From Saccharomycopsis fibuligera x Saccharomycopsis cf. fibuligera (taxonomy: Eukaryota; Ascomycota; Saccharomycetes; Ascoideales; Saccharomycopsidaceae): DNA of 64,000 nucleotides. The stretch is from positions 3,521,501 to 3,585,500 of the forward strand of contig CP012809.1 of assembly GCA_001936135.1 (NCBI GenBank), read 5' to 3'. This document shows, piece by piece, positions 10,370 to 20,682 of this stretch (its first letter is position 1; each line of letters starts with the position of its first letter). The notes under the pieces were generated by a model that was not told the origin of the DNA, made no database searches, and saw nothing but the letters and a program-made list of their open reading frames with translations. The position numbers and the translations under genes are program-made.

Positions 10370-11566
10370 TCAAGCTCTTCTTGGAAAGCCCTTAGCAATC
10401 ATCGCCTTTTCCAAACTTGCCCAGAAATACTCTGAGATCTCTTTATCATTAAATCTTCTATTTCTATCTATTTTAATCACTTCTACGTTCCAATTCTGCA
10501 CGTTCTTGTTTATCATATCACCTTCGTATGCAATATGATACCCTTTGTGCTTCTGAAACAATTTTTCTGGGTCCTTGATGGGATAACCTTTGAATTGCCA
10601 GGGCTGGCCTGTGGTAAAGATAGCAACGACTCTGTTCCAGTAATCTTGCTTTGTGAAAAATTCTGTGGAGTTAACAATAAGGAACTTTTGTGGACCCAAA
10701 TGAGCCAAGTTTTTCTTGATGATGAGCAAAGTAGAAGAAGCGCTGGTTAAAGATTGAGTAGCTGGCTCCTTGAAAGTGCCATACTCTAAGAAATCTTTAG
10801 CGTTTTGCATTTGTAAAAGAGCTGATGTAGATGGCGAAAGAAGAATAATTGGGCTTTCGTTTTTTCTTGATTTTGGTGGAACTCCTCCAGGGGGTTTTCC
10901 CACTTTGTGGGCATTGTTGCTGCTTGCAGATTTTTTCATGTCAGACTTTAGCTGGTTAATAATTTTGAGCTGCGCGTCTTTGATTAAGTAGTTAAAATTG
11001 ATTAGTTTTTCTCCTTGAAAGAAGTTTTCGTGTAGTAAAGGTGCCTCAGCTGGGTTTATCAGAGCAGCGGTCGCTGCTTGACTTTGAATTGGGGCCACCG
11101 TACTGGCTATACTAGCATCTGCCCCTGGAGTACCGCGTAGTGGGGTCTCTGAAACTGAAGAAGCGCCGGTAGCCGTACCAGAAGTAACGCCAGCAGCACC
11201 AGTGGCAGCTCCACCTGCTAAAGCATGAAGTACGTCAGTATTCCCTTGCAAGTAGTTGATTAAGTCATTTTTATTTTTGAAATTGATAGTCTCAATTTTC
11301 TTCAACTGAGAGTCCGAGATATAATCGGCCACCGAGGAGTCCTTGTGCAAAAAGGCATTGTATATGGCGCGTAATGGTAGAGGTTTGTCATCGATGCGAT
11401 AATTAGTCAAGTCATTTAAGTTGTATTGCTGCTGTTCATCTTTGGAATTGTGTAGCACTAGAGTAGTGGCCGTTGCGATGTCCTGCGTAGGCGCATTATT
11501 GGCTAAAAGTTCGATTTTGTGATTATTGGAAATTGCGCTTCTGAGAAGCGGTATAGTTTCTGTCAT
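10370..11566 (-). CDS. CDC73: Paf1 complex subunit Cdc73 (parafibromin family)
   Basis: Cdc73 is a subunit of the nuclear Paf1 elongation complex, which travels with RNA polymerase II and promotes histone modification and 3'-end processing. The N-terminal part (LLRSAISNNHKIELL, YRIDDKPLPLRAIYNAFLHKD) matches the family N-domain. A Ala/Gly/Thr-rich linker covers about residues 115-170. The C-terminal Ras-like fold covers about 235-398 (PIILLSPSTSALLQMQNAKD, PQKFLIVNSTEFF, WNRVVAIFTTGQPWQFKGYP, FWASLEKAMIAKGFPRRA). The length of 398 residues fits S. cerevisiae Cdc73 (393). The start ATG lies only four bases from a tandem repeat, so the 5' leader consists almost wholly of repeat sequence. It converges on the TAH1-like gene. 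Confidence 0.93.
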   Translation of the reverse strand: MTETIPLLRSAISNNHKIELLANNAPTQDIATATTLVLHNSKDEQQQYNLNDLTNYRIDDKPLPLRAIYNAFLHKDSSVADYISDSQLKKIETINFKNKNDLINYLQGNTDVLHALAGGAATGAAGVTSGTATGASSVSETPLRGTPGADASIASTVAPIQSQAATAALINPAEAPLLHENFFQGEKLINFNYLIKDAQLKIINQLKSDMKKSASSNNAHKVGKPPGGVPPKSRKNESPIILLSPSTSALLQMQNAKDFLEYGTFKEPATQSLTSASSTLLIIKKNLAHLGPQKFLIVNSTEFFTKQDYWNRVVAIFTTGQPWQFKGYPIKDPEKLFQKHKGYHIAYEGDMINKNVQNWNVEVIKIDRNRRFNDKEISEYFWASLEKAMIAKGFPRRA

Positions 11567-13104
11567 TGCGTGTGCCTGTGTGTGCCTGTGTGTGTCTGTG
11601 TGTGCCTGTGTGTGTACTTATATATATAGATATATAGATATATATATATGGGGTAAAACCAGTGTTATCAGTTGGCCATCACCTTGAGCAGCGTCAATGA
11701 ATATTTCATTTTGTTTTTTTTTTTGTTTTTTTGTTTTCTGTTTTCTGCTCCGGTCACAGCCAATTTCGAGGGCGGTTGTCCACATATCAGCTGATAGTGA
11801 AGTCGGAACTGGCTAAGTGGCTGAGATTATTTTTGGAAGGAATCACGACTCAGCAATAGAACAAGAGACCCAGACGCTCGAAACAGTTCAAGGGAAGTGA
11901 AATCGCTCCTCGCTGTGTTGGAAAACGCGCTACGAGCCTCAAGGCTACTGGGCATGGAAATGCTAAGTCCATGAATCAGCGTTGCAAGCACTGTACAGGC
12001 TATCACTGAGCGGTTCAATTTCACCCTGACCGGCAGTGCTGCTGCCCCAGTCACTAGTGAAGCTTCATATAAGGGTCAACATCATCAACGTCAAGATTAT
12101 CATGACAGTGGGCCAGGCGACCAAGTATAGGGCCTCAATCTTTTAATTTCCTGGCCAGCGTCTAAATAATAAACAACCTGCTGTATCTTGTAGCGATTTC
12201 TCATCGTTGCACCGTAATAAAACTGCTCTGTTTGGACTTAGCGTTAATGTTGCACGCGTGGACCGGTGCTCCAGGAGAACCTACACCAGGCAATTGGTTT
12301 CTGAACCCATCTCGAATGTCTACGCATTATTATTATTCTTTTTTGTTTTTACAATTTTTATCATTAGAGTGCCCTACAAGAAATTGACAACAAGAAACCT
12401 TCCAATTTTGCTTCCTGTACTTTCTATGTGATATTTATATGACAAATCAGGATAATCTTATTGGCTGCTCATAGCCGATGAAAAGCCAGAGATGCATGGG
12501 GAACTACGCTGTGTATGGAATGGGAATATAATGCAGCTATAAGCATTTTTGTCTCTCTTTTTGACAGGCCTTATTGTAGAATAGGATAGATAGACACTTT
12601 AGTGTAAATAGCACAATACGGCTCATGTTGTGCCATTTTAACACTCCCTGCTGTTACGCTTCGCAGCAGTGTACGGCCTGCTTTGCAAACATCAAATAGC
12701 CAGGTTATCTTGCAATCAATTCAGAAATTAATTCAAACACACAAACAATTGCACCATCATCACACAACCGTTGGAGATCATGTGTGGTGAGCTAGCTTTG
12801 CTGTCCTGGAATTTTCGTCTTGGTTTCTCCGATTGCGAAGCCGTTGTCCCCGGCCAATGACAAAGACGCTCCTGAATGAATAAATGAGTAAATATATCCG
12901 CCAGCCCTACTGGGGTTTTTTTCCCTGCTCCTCTTTTTACTTCTTGTTTTCCTCTACACCTTTGTTTGTTCAGTACCATTGAAGCTCCCACGCCCAAACC
13001 TATTGTGTACTTTTTAAATCATCTAAACAAAGCAGACAAATAATCAAATATATCAAAAATCGATTGATAAGCCAATTCCAAAAATACACTCATAAATCCC
13101 AATA
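11567..13104. promoter_or_regulatory. Divergent intergenic region, CDC73 / SOD2
   Basis: This 1.5-kb region carries both promoters. Besides the repeat at 11571-11650 there is a poly-T-rich stretch at 11708-11745 and a more G/C-rich stretch at 11815-12060 without a recognisable RNA fold. A CCAAT box lies at 12854-12858, about 250 bp upstream of SOD2. CCAAT is the core of HAP-complex sites found in many mitochondrial genes, so control of SOD2 by HAP is plausible but inferred. No ORF here is convincing. Confidence 0.45.
11571..11650. repeat. 10-bp tandem repeat and (TA)n tract at the CDC73 start
   Basis: Four copies of a TGTGYCTGTG decamer (11571-11610) run into TGTGTACT and a TATATAGA/TA tract ending near 11649. 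The array starts four bases upstream of the CDC73 start codon. Read in the gene's direction it is a TA-rich tract followed by a CA-rich leader. Confidence 0.85.
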
Positions 13105-13809
13105 ATGTCTTCCATCTTAGCCAGTACCTTGCGTCATTCTGTCAGAAACCAAGCTCAATTGATCTCCACCAGAAACACAATTGGTGTCTTGTCCTCCATT
13201 AGAACCAAAGTCACTTTACCAGACTTGGACTGGGATTATGGTGCTTTAGAGCCACACATTTCTGGTCAAATTAACGAATTGCACCACAAGAAGCATCATC
13301 AAACTTATGTCAATGGTTTCAATGACGCTACCGAGAAATTACTAGTTGCAGAATCTAAAAGCGATGCTAAGGCTGCTGTTGGTTTGCAACAAAACATCAA
13401 ATTTCACGGCGGCGGTTTTGTTAACCACAACTTGTTCTGGAAGAACTTGTCCCCAACTTCCAAATATGGTGGTGAACCACCAAGTGGCAAATTGGCCGAG
13501 CAAATTAACACTCAATTTGGTTCTTTGGACAAATTGATTGGGTTGACTAATTCCAAATTGGCCGGAATCCAAGGTTCTGGTTGGGCTTTTATTGTTTTCA
13601 ACAAGGAAACTAATGCTATTGAAGTGGTTCAACGTTACAATCAAGACACCGTTACCGGATCGTTGATCCCATTGGTGGCCATTGACGCTTGGGAGCATGC
13701 TTATTACTTGCAATACCAAAACGTTAAGGCTGAATACTTTAAAGCTATCTGGAATGTCATCAACTGGAAGGAAGCCGAATCTCGTTTTGCCTCTGCTGTC
13801 TCCGCCTAA
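13105..13809 (+). CDS. SOD2: Mitochondrial manganese superoxide dismutase
   Basis: Sod2 converts superoxide to hydrogen peroxide and oxygen in the mitochondrial matrix, as a homotetramer in yeast. Residues 1 to about 34 are Ser/Arg-rich without acidic residues, a typical matrix-targeting presequence. The mature fold begins near KVTLPDLDWDYGALEPHISG. Manganese ligands are His60 (in the ELHHKKHH motif), His108 (FVNHNLFW), Asp194 and His198 (DAWEHAYY). The GGGF before the second ligand matches the yeast type. At 234 residues it is one longer than the S. cerevisiae protein as I recall it. Codon use is strongly biased to TTG for Leu, consistent with high expression. Confidence 0.97.
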   Translation: MSSILASTLRHSVRNQAQLISTRNTIGVLSSIRTKVTLPDLDWDYGALEPHISGQINELHHKKHHQTYVNGFNDATEKLLVAESKSDAKAAVGLQQNIKFHGGGFVNHNLFWKNLSPTSKYGGEPPSGKLAEQINTQFGSLDKLIGLTNSKLAGIQGSGWAFIVFNKETNAIEVVQRYNQDTVTGSLIPLVAIDAWEHAYYLQYQNVKAEYFKAIWNVINWKEAESRFASAVSA

Positions 13810-14617
13810 ACGGGCCTTGGGATTTGAGACTATGTTAGATATATCTTGAAAATATACAAGCCTCAAGCCCTTAGGGGCCTGGGGCTTATTATTGTGTGCG
13901 GAATCAATCTAGCCAATACTGTTCCATTCATTTACACATTCTTTTACAAATTCCTTTATAATTTATTTGCAAAAGTTCCTGTCTTGTTATCAAAAGAACT
14001 GTATGCGTAAGTTTTTGAAATAAAATATTAACTACTAAAGCTACTGTAATATTATTCTACAACACGTACAGACTACTACAAGTGATTTTCCAGTAGATTA
14101 TCTGCTTACTATGTATACATACATATATATATATAGTAAGCACTGTAGTAAATGGAGGGTGTACCACAGTGGGCCACACCCCCTGCGGATGAGGAAGTTC
14201 TGAACATCAGCAATTTGAGGCAAATTGAGCCAAAGCAGCAGTTACAAAAACACGTCAACTATTTATTTGTTTAAGGTATAGCATCCCGTCGCCCTCCAGC
14301 CATCCGTCCCACACTGCTGCTTCACTCTTGCTTATAAGGTAGCTCAGCATCTTCTTCTCTGCTGCCAGTCTCAGCCATTCCCATAAACTCACTCACTAGC
14401 TCTCTCACTCACCGGTGTAGCGATCCTGTAGGCTTACCGCGGAACCGCTTATCGCTCTGTTCACCAACCAAGTACCATCCAACATTGGTTCTGTGAAATA
14501 TCATTTGTCTCCCTGATCCAACAGCTCTTATTCTTTGTCTCACCCACGTTTCTCCCTTCCCATTTGACTGCATACTTCACTTACCATTGACGGATACCAA
14601 CGGCCACCGCGCTCAAA
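13810..14617. promoter_or_regulatory. SOD2 3' region and promoter of the Zn2Cys6 regulator
   Basis: A perfect 10-bp inverted repeat (TGCTTACTAT at 14103-14112, ATAGTAAGCA at 14133-14142) encloses a 20-base AT-rich loop. At 14440-14447 lies CGGAACCG, a pair of CGG half sites of the kind bound by Zn2Cys6 proteins, about 170 bp upstream of the regulator's own start, so autoregulation is possible. The remainder is pyrimidine-rich leader-like sequence. Confidence 0.45.
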
Positions 14618-16861
14618 ATGTCTGATCACTTTCATAGAAGACAATCGGCCCCCTCCTTCTCGGTGCCGTCATCCCAAACTTCGAGGATCACTAAGCCGCG
14701 CATTGTAGCCTCCACAGCTGCTACTCAGATCACCAGGGCATCTAAGGCTTGCAGTGGTTGTCGCCGTAAAAAGACAAGGTGTTTCCCTTCAAATTCCAAA
14801 GTCGCTTGCTCCAGATGCGAATCACTTAGTCTTCTTTGCAGCTTTGAAGAAGAAGCTATTAACGACGGCCAGTTTACGACTATTGACGAAGTGCGAAGTT
14901 ATGACAAGTCAAGGGTACCCAAATCAAGAGGGATCTTGCAGCTGTTTTCTCCACAATCTGGTCTAGACTATCCCAATGATAAGTTGGAGTCAATTCACCA
15001 GGATGTAAAGAAAATTCTTCAATATGTCATGTCAAATAACCCCACTGCCAGCTCTTTGGAGGATGACAGTATCAATATGAACAATAATTTTTATGAGTCA
15101 AATAGTCTGGATACCTTAAATGATACTATAAACAACAATTTCAATGACCTTTCTCAGAATAACTACGAAACTAGCATGCGTGATAAAAACGCTATCACTC
15201 CTCTGACAATGGTTCCATTATCATTTTTAACATCGCCGTTCAACGTTCTCAAGGAAAGTCATTCTTCCTCTATGCTTCCATTTCCTGTTACCAGTCTATT
15301 AGAACCTTCTTTGACTACCGTCGAAAAGGACATAGTCACTCTTGGTTTCATAAGTAAAGCCGAAGCTTTTTCATTACTCAACATATTTCGTGAAAAATAC
15401 GGTAAATGGATTTCTTTGCCTCCAACCACTTCAACCGAGGACTTACTAAGTCAATACCGCAAAGAGTCTCCTTTACTATTAGACGTTGCCTGCCTTGTGG
15501 CCCTTCGCAGTTCCCAAAATCATTCTCTACGCAAAAAAATTACTAAATGGCTTAATCAACGTATAGTCAACAGCTTAGGCAAACAGCTTCTCAACTATCC
15601 TGTTTCGGACTTAAAATTCATTTGCACATTGGCACTATTGTCCATATATGGCTACTCTATGTCTCTGCAGGAGTTAACCATTGATCCGTGGTATTATTCC
15701 GGTTTAGGGTTGCAACATTTTATCACTTCAGTGAATTACAACCCAACTTTTGTCAATGCTACCATTTCCATTCCCGATGCAGGCTCTCAGTACGATTTAC
15801 TCACTTATATGCGCATTTACGATCATTTACTAGTGACGCATTTATTTAATTGCATAGTAAGTGGTCGTACTTGCTCCATTGATCGTATTCGTCTCAACAA
15901 AATTAGGTCAAAATTAGACATTGTTTTTGCTGGAACTTTTGACGGAAAAATGACTGCAGAGATTTATTTATGTGATACGGTTTATAATTTTTTCGTCAAG
16001 CACTATGATCCAGCACAGTACACTTATGTTCAAAAAGAGTTAAAAAAGTGGTATGAGAATTGGAAATATCTTATAGATCAGCCAATTCCTCAAGTGCTCG
16101 AATATTTTTACAATTTTTACAAGTTGTTGATTACCTATCATGTCAATTTTCAATTGCATTTTGACAAGGTGGGACAACTACAACACCAACACGAAATGGA
16201 AGGTTTAGATGCCGATGCCAATGGGGATGAAGATGGGGATGGTAATGACGGGAATAATGGGGACTTCAACATATTTAAACAGCATTGCAGCTTTGAAACG
16301 TTAGATAGTATTCTTAAACATACAGAATTGCATTTTTTGAACAGCATGCTTTTCAATTGTCTCAAAGTGGTGAATGAGATTTTGTCATTTATTTCCAAAT
16401 CTAACATGGATACCATTGTTGACAGTTCAGAACAGTTTGAGTATTTCTCTGACCAAATTCATTTTTCATTACTGTTCACTATAACTATTTTCATCAGAAT
16501 ATTGAACAGTTTGTTTATCAATAATAACGTTTGTGATAATGATGGCAACGCCAATGTTAATGACATGAAGAAGGAATACATTAGCTACGTGCAGACAAAT
16601 GCAACCCCAATAAACATTCATGGAAACTTATCCCCCAGCATCCTAAAAACCGTCCACATTCAGCAAAAGCAGCCTCTTTATAGGTTAACCAAACAAGATT
16701 TTTTGACTTACATTTCTGAAATTGCTATAATTGTGGCAAAATATAATGTGACAGCAAATAGTAATGATGCTGGAAATTTATTTTGGCGCTATGCAGTAAC
16801 GTTAGAGGATTGTTTGAGAAAAGCATTTCCAGGAATTGAAGCTCAAAAGTTGGTTAGTTAA
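14618..16861 (+). CDS. Zn2Cys6 fungal transcription factor
   Basis: This is a nuclear regulator with an N-terminal zinc binuclear cluster: Cys45, Cys48, Cys55, Cys64, Cys67 and Cys74 (KACSGCRRKKTRC then ACSRCESLSLLC). Residues 1-40 are Ser/Thr-rich and basic. After an Asn-rich region at about 140-185, the rest is mostly helical and resembles the middle homology region of this class, with LALLSIYGYSMSL and LQHFITSVNYNP stretches. An Asp/Asn/Gly-rich insert is at about 530-545. The target genes cannot be told from the sequence and I do not recognise the orthologue. A CGG-N2-CCG site upstream suggests possible self-binding. The 747-residue length is normal for the class, and the start ATG is clear. 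Confidence 0.85.
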   Translation: MSDHFHRRQSAPSFSVPSSQTSRITKPRIVASTAATQITRASKACSGCRRKKTRCFPSNSKVACSRCESLSLLCSFEEEAINDGQFTTIDEVRSYDKSRVPKSRGILQLFSPQSGLDYPNDKLESIHQDVKKILQYVMSNNPTASSLEDDSINMNNNFYESNSLDTLNDTINNNFNDLSQNNYETSMRDKNAITPLTMVPLSFLTSPFNVLKESHSSSMLPFPVTSLLEPSLTTVEKDIVTLGFISKAEAFSLLNIFREKYGKWISLPPTTSTEDLLSQYRKESPLLLDVACLVALRSSQNHSLRKKITKWLNQRIVNSLGKQLLNYPVSDLKFICTLALLSIYGYSMSLQELTIDPWYYSGLGLQHFITSVNYNPTFVNATISIPDAGSQYDLLTYMRIYDHLLVTHLFNCIVSGRTCSIDRIRLNKIRSKLDIVFAGTFDGKMTAEIYLCDTVYNFFVKHYDPAQYTYVQKELKKWYENWKYLIDQPIPQVLEYFYNFYKLLITYHVNFQLHFDKVGQLQHQHEMEGLDADANGDEDGDGNDGNNGDFNIFKQHCSFETLDSILKHTELHFLNSMLFNCLKVVNEILSFISKSNMDTIVDSSEQFEYFSDQIHFSLLFTITIFIRILNSLFINNNVCDNDGNANVNDMKKEYISYVQTNATPINIHGNLSPSILKTVHIQQKQPLYRLTKQDFLTYISEIAIIVAKYNVTANSNDAGNLFWRYAVTLEDCLRKAFPGIEAQKLVS

Positions 16862-18234
16862 ATGAGCTGAAATCGGCTAGTTATAATGCACTGTGAATAA
16901 ATTGCAGACTGAATGTTACATTGAGACGGTATGTTCATTTCCCCATAGTTTTACGTTATCTAATCAAAGATTAAATTTCAAGGGTGCATAAGTGCGCACA
17001 AGATAAGTTCTTGAACTGTGGTTGGTTGCTTCGTCGTTTTCAATTTAACATAAATTGGGCCAAACGTTGCATTTGTCTGCCCGAACGTGTAAAGAGTAAG
17101 AAGAGATATTATGTTAGTTTATTTATTCTACTCTCCCTTCATGAACATAAATAATGGACAAACAAAAATTTATCGGCAATTATATTAATATCTTTTGTGT
17201 AATTTTTTCAACTTTCGACTTATCTCACTGAAACTAGTCCAAATGACTAGGTGCATTTGCTTTGAGATCAAACCTGATATCGTCAAATAGCTCGTGCTTT
17301 ACTTTTGCTATCAGAAACAAATTAGAGCGATTGGGACAACTTATAAAAATAAAACACCGTCTCTCTGGAAAAAAAAATGAGAACAATTTGACTAATAAAA
17401 TGAAGCGAGATGACTGACTCAAAACTACGGATGCAATGCTACTGCTATTAAACAGGGCACAGTTTATATAGAATACCCAAACCGAGTCTATCAGCTTATT
17501 TTGGGTGAAATGCCATAGCAGTTTGATATACTCCCAGCTACAAAAGAAAATTAACTAGAATATCGGCAGAATACAACGGCATAAACGCACATAAGCTCTA
17601 GTGAGCAATGCAGATTTGTATAGTTCTACCCAGTTTCTACAATCTCCAAGCAGGAATACTAACGTTTTGTGTTCCTTGGCATTATAGGACATCGCGTACG
17701 AAAGTGTCAAATTGGAAGACTATACTTGCTGCTGCTGTTGCTGATGCTATTTTTAGTTAATAAGCTATTGATTCATAGGTATAAATGAATATTTTTCTTC
17801 CTTACTTGCTTGTTACTGAAATATCAATTAAACTTTAAAATTTTAAATAAAATTTATTGTGACGTTCTTGCTTTTATATAAAATAAAATTTCTGAAAAAA
17901 GTGATTAATTATGAGGGGGAATATGTTAAAATGATAATTGTAGGCCCATTCAATTATTTTAAATTTTCTTTATTTTTGAATCCATATGAGAGCAAGACAA
18001 TGGTGAAGCTTTAAGTGATTGTAAACCATAGCCTCCCAAACAGATTCTCTTTTCCAAAACATTGAGTACCAAACTGTCCTGACTTAACTTTTTTTGGTGA
18101 ATAACATCTTGATTTTTTCTTGAAATGATGGTGTAATAGTTATTTTTATATTAGTAATATTATTGTTATAATTTCAGTTTTTTAGACAAAAATGCATGAT
18201 TTTCGTATGTTTGTTTATGATGCAAACAACTAGC
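16862..18234. other. Intergenic region between convergent genes, no gene seen
   Basis: These 1.37 kb lie between the 3' ends of the Zn2Cys6 gene and COX7, which is long for a convergent gap. Only chance ORFs are present. A short Gln/Leu-type CTG/TTG run is near 17730, and the region from 17800 to 18200 is very A/T-rich. I see no tRNA or conserved RNA motif. Confidence 0.4.
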
Positions 18235-18426
18235 TTAGTTTCTCTTTGGGTCCTTGATACCGAGGATAGCTCTACCAGTGTAGACTAATGGGACGGCAAG
18301 GGCAACGGCAAACAAACCGTAGAAAGGGTACAAGTACAAGCCGGATCTTGGATGTCTCCACCACAATGGTTTGCTGGAGTGTTGGTATAATCTTTGAAGC
18401 TCAATAACTCTGTTTTTGGCGGCCAT
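18235..18426 (-). CDS. COX7: Cytochrome c oxidase subunit VIIa (Cox7)
   Basis: Cox7 is a small structural subunit of respiratory complex IV in the inner mitochondrial membrane. The 63-residue protein contains KPLWWRHPRSGLYLYPFYG, which matches almost residue for residue the motif of S. cerevisiae Cox7 (60 residues). A single membrane helix at about 33-52 follows (LFAVALAVPLVYTGRAILG), and the tail is charged. It is encoded without an intron. It is transcribed divergently from PSH1 across 568 bp that include a CCAAT box. Confidence 0.93.
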   Translation of the reverse strand: MAAKNRVIELQRLYQHSSKPLWWRHPRSGLYLYPFYGLFAVALAVPLVYTGRAILGIKDPKRN

Positions 18427-18994
18427 TCTATAGTAAATAGAAGTTAGTATGATAATTAATCAATGAAAAGTGATGATATCGAACGAAGTTGCTTTTGAGA
18501 TATAGACAGAATCCACGTTGCGATCATGCAAGAATGCTGCTTTCCTTTGGCAAATTGGAGACGCAGAACTACATCAGAAGCTTTACGTACTTGAATATGT
18601 AATTTTGTTGTGTTTGGAGAGATACAGACCAGCAAGGCAAGAAGGTGTGTGTATGTTAATGAAGGTACTTGTTGGTTTTTTGTATTTTCTGCCTGCGCTC
18701 AATTTTTTCTGCGGCTGGAATATCGTGACATTTTTCTGCCAGTGCTCCGCCAATGAAAATGCGACAATTTAAAAGGCGATCATGTGACGATACTGAGTAT
18801 ACCAGTGTTGTGGGTCAAAACTTGTAATGACCGGGTAATAAAATAGTCTCGTAAATCCGGAAAAAAGTAAATAAAAAAAAGTTAGTGCATCGCGTCTCCA
18901 ACATTGCATGCGATGGGATGGATTGAGCACCACTATCAAGTGCACAGTGGCACATCTCGCAGGCAAATATCAAAGTCTACTATGCACATCCATC
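18427..18994. promoter_or_regulatory. Divergent promoter region, COX7 / PSH1
   Basis: This shared region holds a CCAAT box at 18750-18754, a candidate HAP site for the respiratory gene COX7. An ATG at 18982 opens a short out-of-frame reading frame that overlaps the PSH1 start at 18995 and ends after 14 codons, so it could act as an upstream ORF. Confidence 0.45.
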
Positions 18995-20574
18995 ATGTCT
19001 TTGGAGACACCACTATCGTTAGATAAGTTGACTTTAGCTCAGGTATGTTGTCAGAAAATTAGCACCCGAGTGCGTCATCGTCAATGATATTATTTCAGTC
19101 TCTCGTTCCAGTCGCTAATAAACAATAGGAATCTAGTCCTGTCAATGAGTTCGCCAAAAAGGCCATTCAAGAAGTCATTTGCACGATATGCAACCAAGCG
19201 ATGGTATACCCTTTCAATGGGCCATGTGGTCATGCTTCCTGTTATAGCTGTTTGAAGCAGTGGCTTCTACAGAATTCAAGCTGTCCAATATGCAGAGGAG
19301 AACTTCATGACCGGCCACTATTAAACAACAACCTCAAAACCATTACCGCCCATTCATTGGATTTTGCTAAGCAACTAAACCCAGACATTGTTGATGCTTT
19401 GAATAGTGCGGTTGCAGTTGTGAAAGGTGATTATCAGAAAGATTTGGAAGGCGAAGGATTGTTCCCTAATGTGTTTGCACGCGCCACTGTTGACGAAGAT
19501 GACGAAGGAGTGAAAAGATGCAGCAACTGCTTCTGGGAAGTGCTCGGTACGATTTGTGATCATTGCGGTACTCGTATTATCAATATTAATGAGGATGAAG
19601 AAGAAATAAATGGTGATGAAGGTCCAATCTTTACTGATGAGGACGACGAGTATTGGAGTAATGATGATGAGCCAATAATAGCAGAAGCCGGTGCAGATGA
19701 TGCCAGTGAAGTGGCTTCCAACTTGAATCCAGAAGATGCTGTTGAAAACGATAACAATAACATTGTTAATGATAATGATATTAACGATAGTAATAAAAAT
19801 AAAAAAATTAATAATAATAAGCAACAAGCGAATTACGAGGATGAATACAATTCCGATGATAGTTTTATTGACGATGACTCTTCACTAGAGGACGAAATAG
19901 AAATACAGAACGCGTTGAGCGCCATTGATGTGCCAGATGAAGAACTAGATGTTTTTTCAAGAATGGACCTCAAATTTCTACTTGACGATATTGTTGACAG
20001 TGTCAAGGAGCTACAAGAGCAGGTTGACGAAGAAACAAAAGAAAACAGGCATTTCAATTCTCAAAATATACAAAGGAAAATAGATCATAAGTTGAGCATT
20101 ATTGATCGATTAAACGAATTTGGTGAAAAGATTAAACATAGAATGAACAACAAAGAACGGCCAAAGAGACTGGCTTATATAATCAGAACCGAAGATGGTG
20201 TGGACTTCTTGGACTCAGACAACGAAAAAACTACTACAAGTGAAATGCAAACAACTGTCAAAGCAGAACAAAAACATAAAATTGAATCAGATAATATTGA
20301 GCCACCCATAAAAATTTTCAAAATGAAACAAAGCTCTGAATTAACAGAATCTGTCCCAGCTAGCAAAACTGAACAACAACGTCGTCATTATCATGTCGTA
20401 ATGGCTGGCTCTTCTGACGATGACGATATATCTTTTCAAGGTGAAGAGCCAATTCATGAAAATGAACAGCCAACGGATGACAATGTTAAAGTCGAGGAGT
20501 TAGAAGGTGAACCATCAAAAGGTATTGAAGGATTGAAAGCAGCTAGAGATTTGTTACGCAAGTCCGAACAGTAG
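18995..20574 (+). CDS. PSH1: RING-finger E3 ubiquitin ligase, Psh1-like, spliced
   Basis: Psh1 ubiquitinates the centromeric histone Cse4 when it is misplaced, limiting CENP-A to centromeres; it acts in the nucleus. Exon 1 (18995-19042) encodes 16 residues and exon 2 (19129-20574) the rest, giving 497 residues. The C3HC4 RING is complete: Cys34, Cys37, Cys49, His51, Cys54, Cys57, Cys68, Cys71. A second zinc site (Cys147, Cys150, Cys159, Cys162; CSNC then CDHC) follows, as in Psh1. The remainder is highly acidic and Asn-rich, with a short conserved-looking RPKRLAYIIRTEDGVDF segment. The acidic tail fits histone binding. The RING plus second finger plus acid tail supports Psh1, though other nuclear RING proteins are possible. 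COX7 is divergent and the F-box gene converges. Confidence 0.75.
19043..19128 (+). other. Intron of PSH1
   Basis: An 86-base phase-0 intron runs from GTATGT to CAATAG, with GCTAAT as the likely branch region about ten bases before the acceptor. An earlier TTTCAG at 19093-19098 would leave an in-frame TAG. Retention also gives an early stop. Confidence 0.78.
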
Positions 20575-20682
20575 ATAAGATTTACATAACCGTTTATTAT
20601 TTTCTATTTGAATTTATTATTATAGTGTAGTCATAGCAAGACGGAAGCCAAACAGATTATTGTTTCATTAAAATTATTCTCC

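Noticed and set aside
11960-12060. tRNA-like B box (GGTTCAATTTC near 12013)
   Set aside because: No matching A box, acceptor or anticodon stems could be folded around it.
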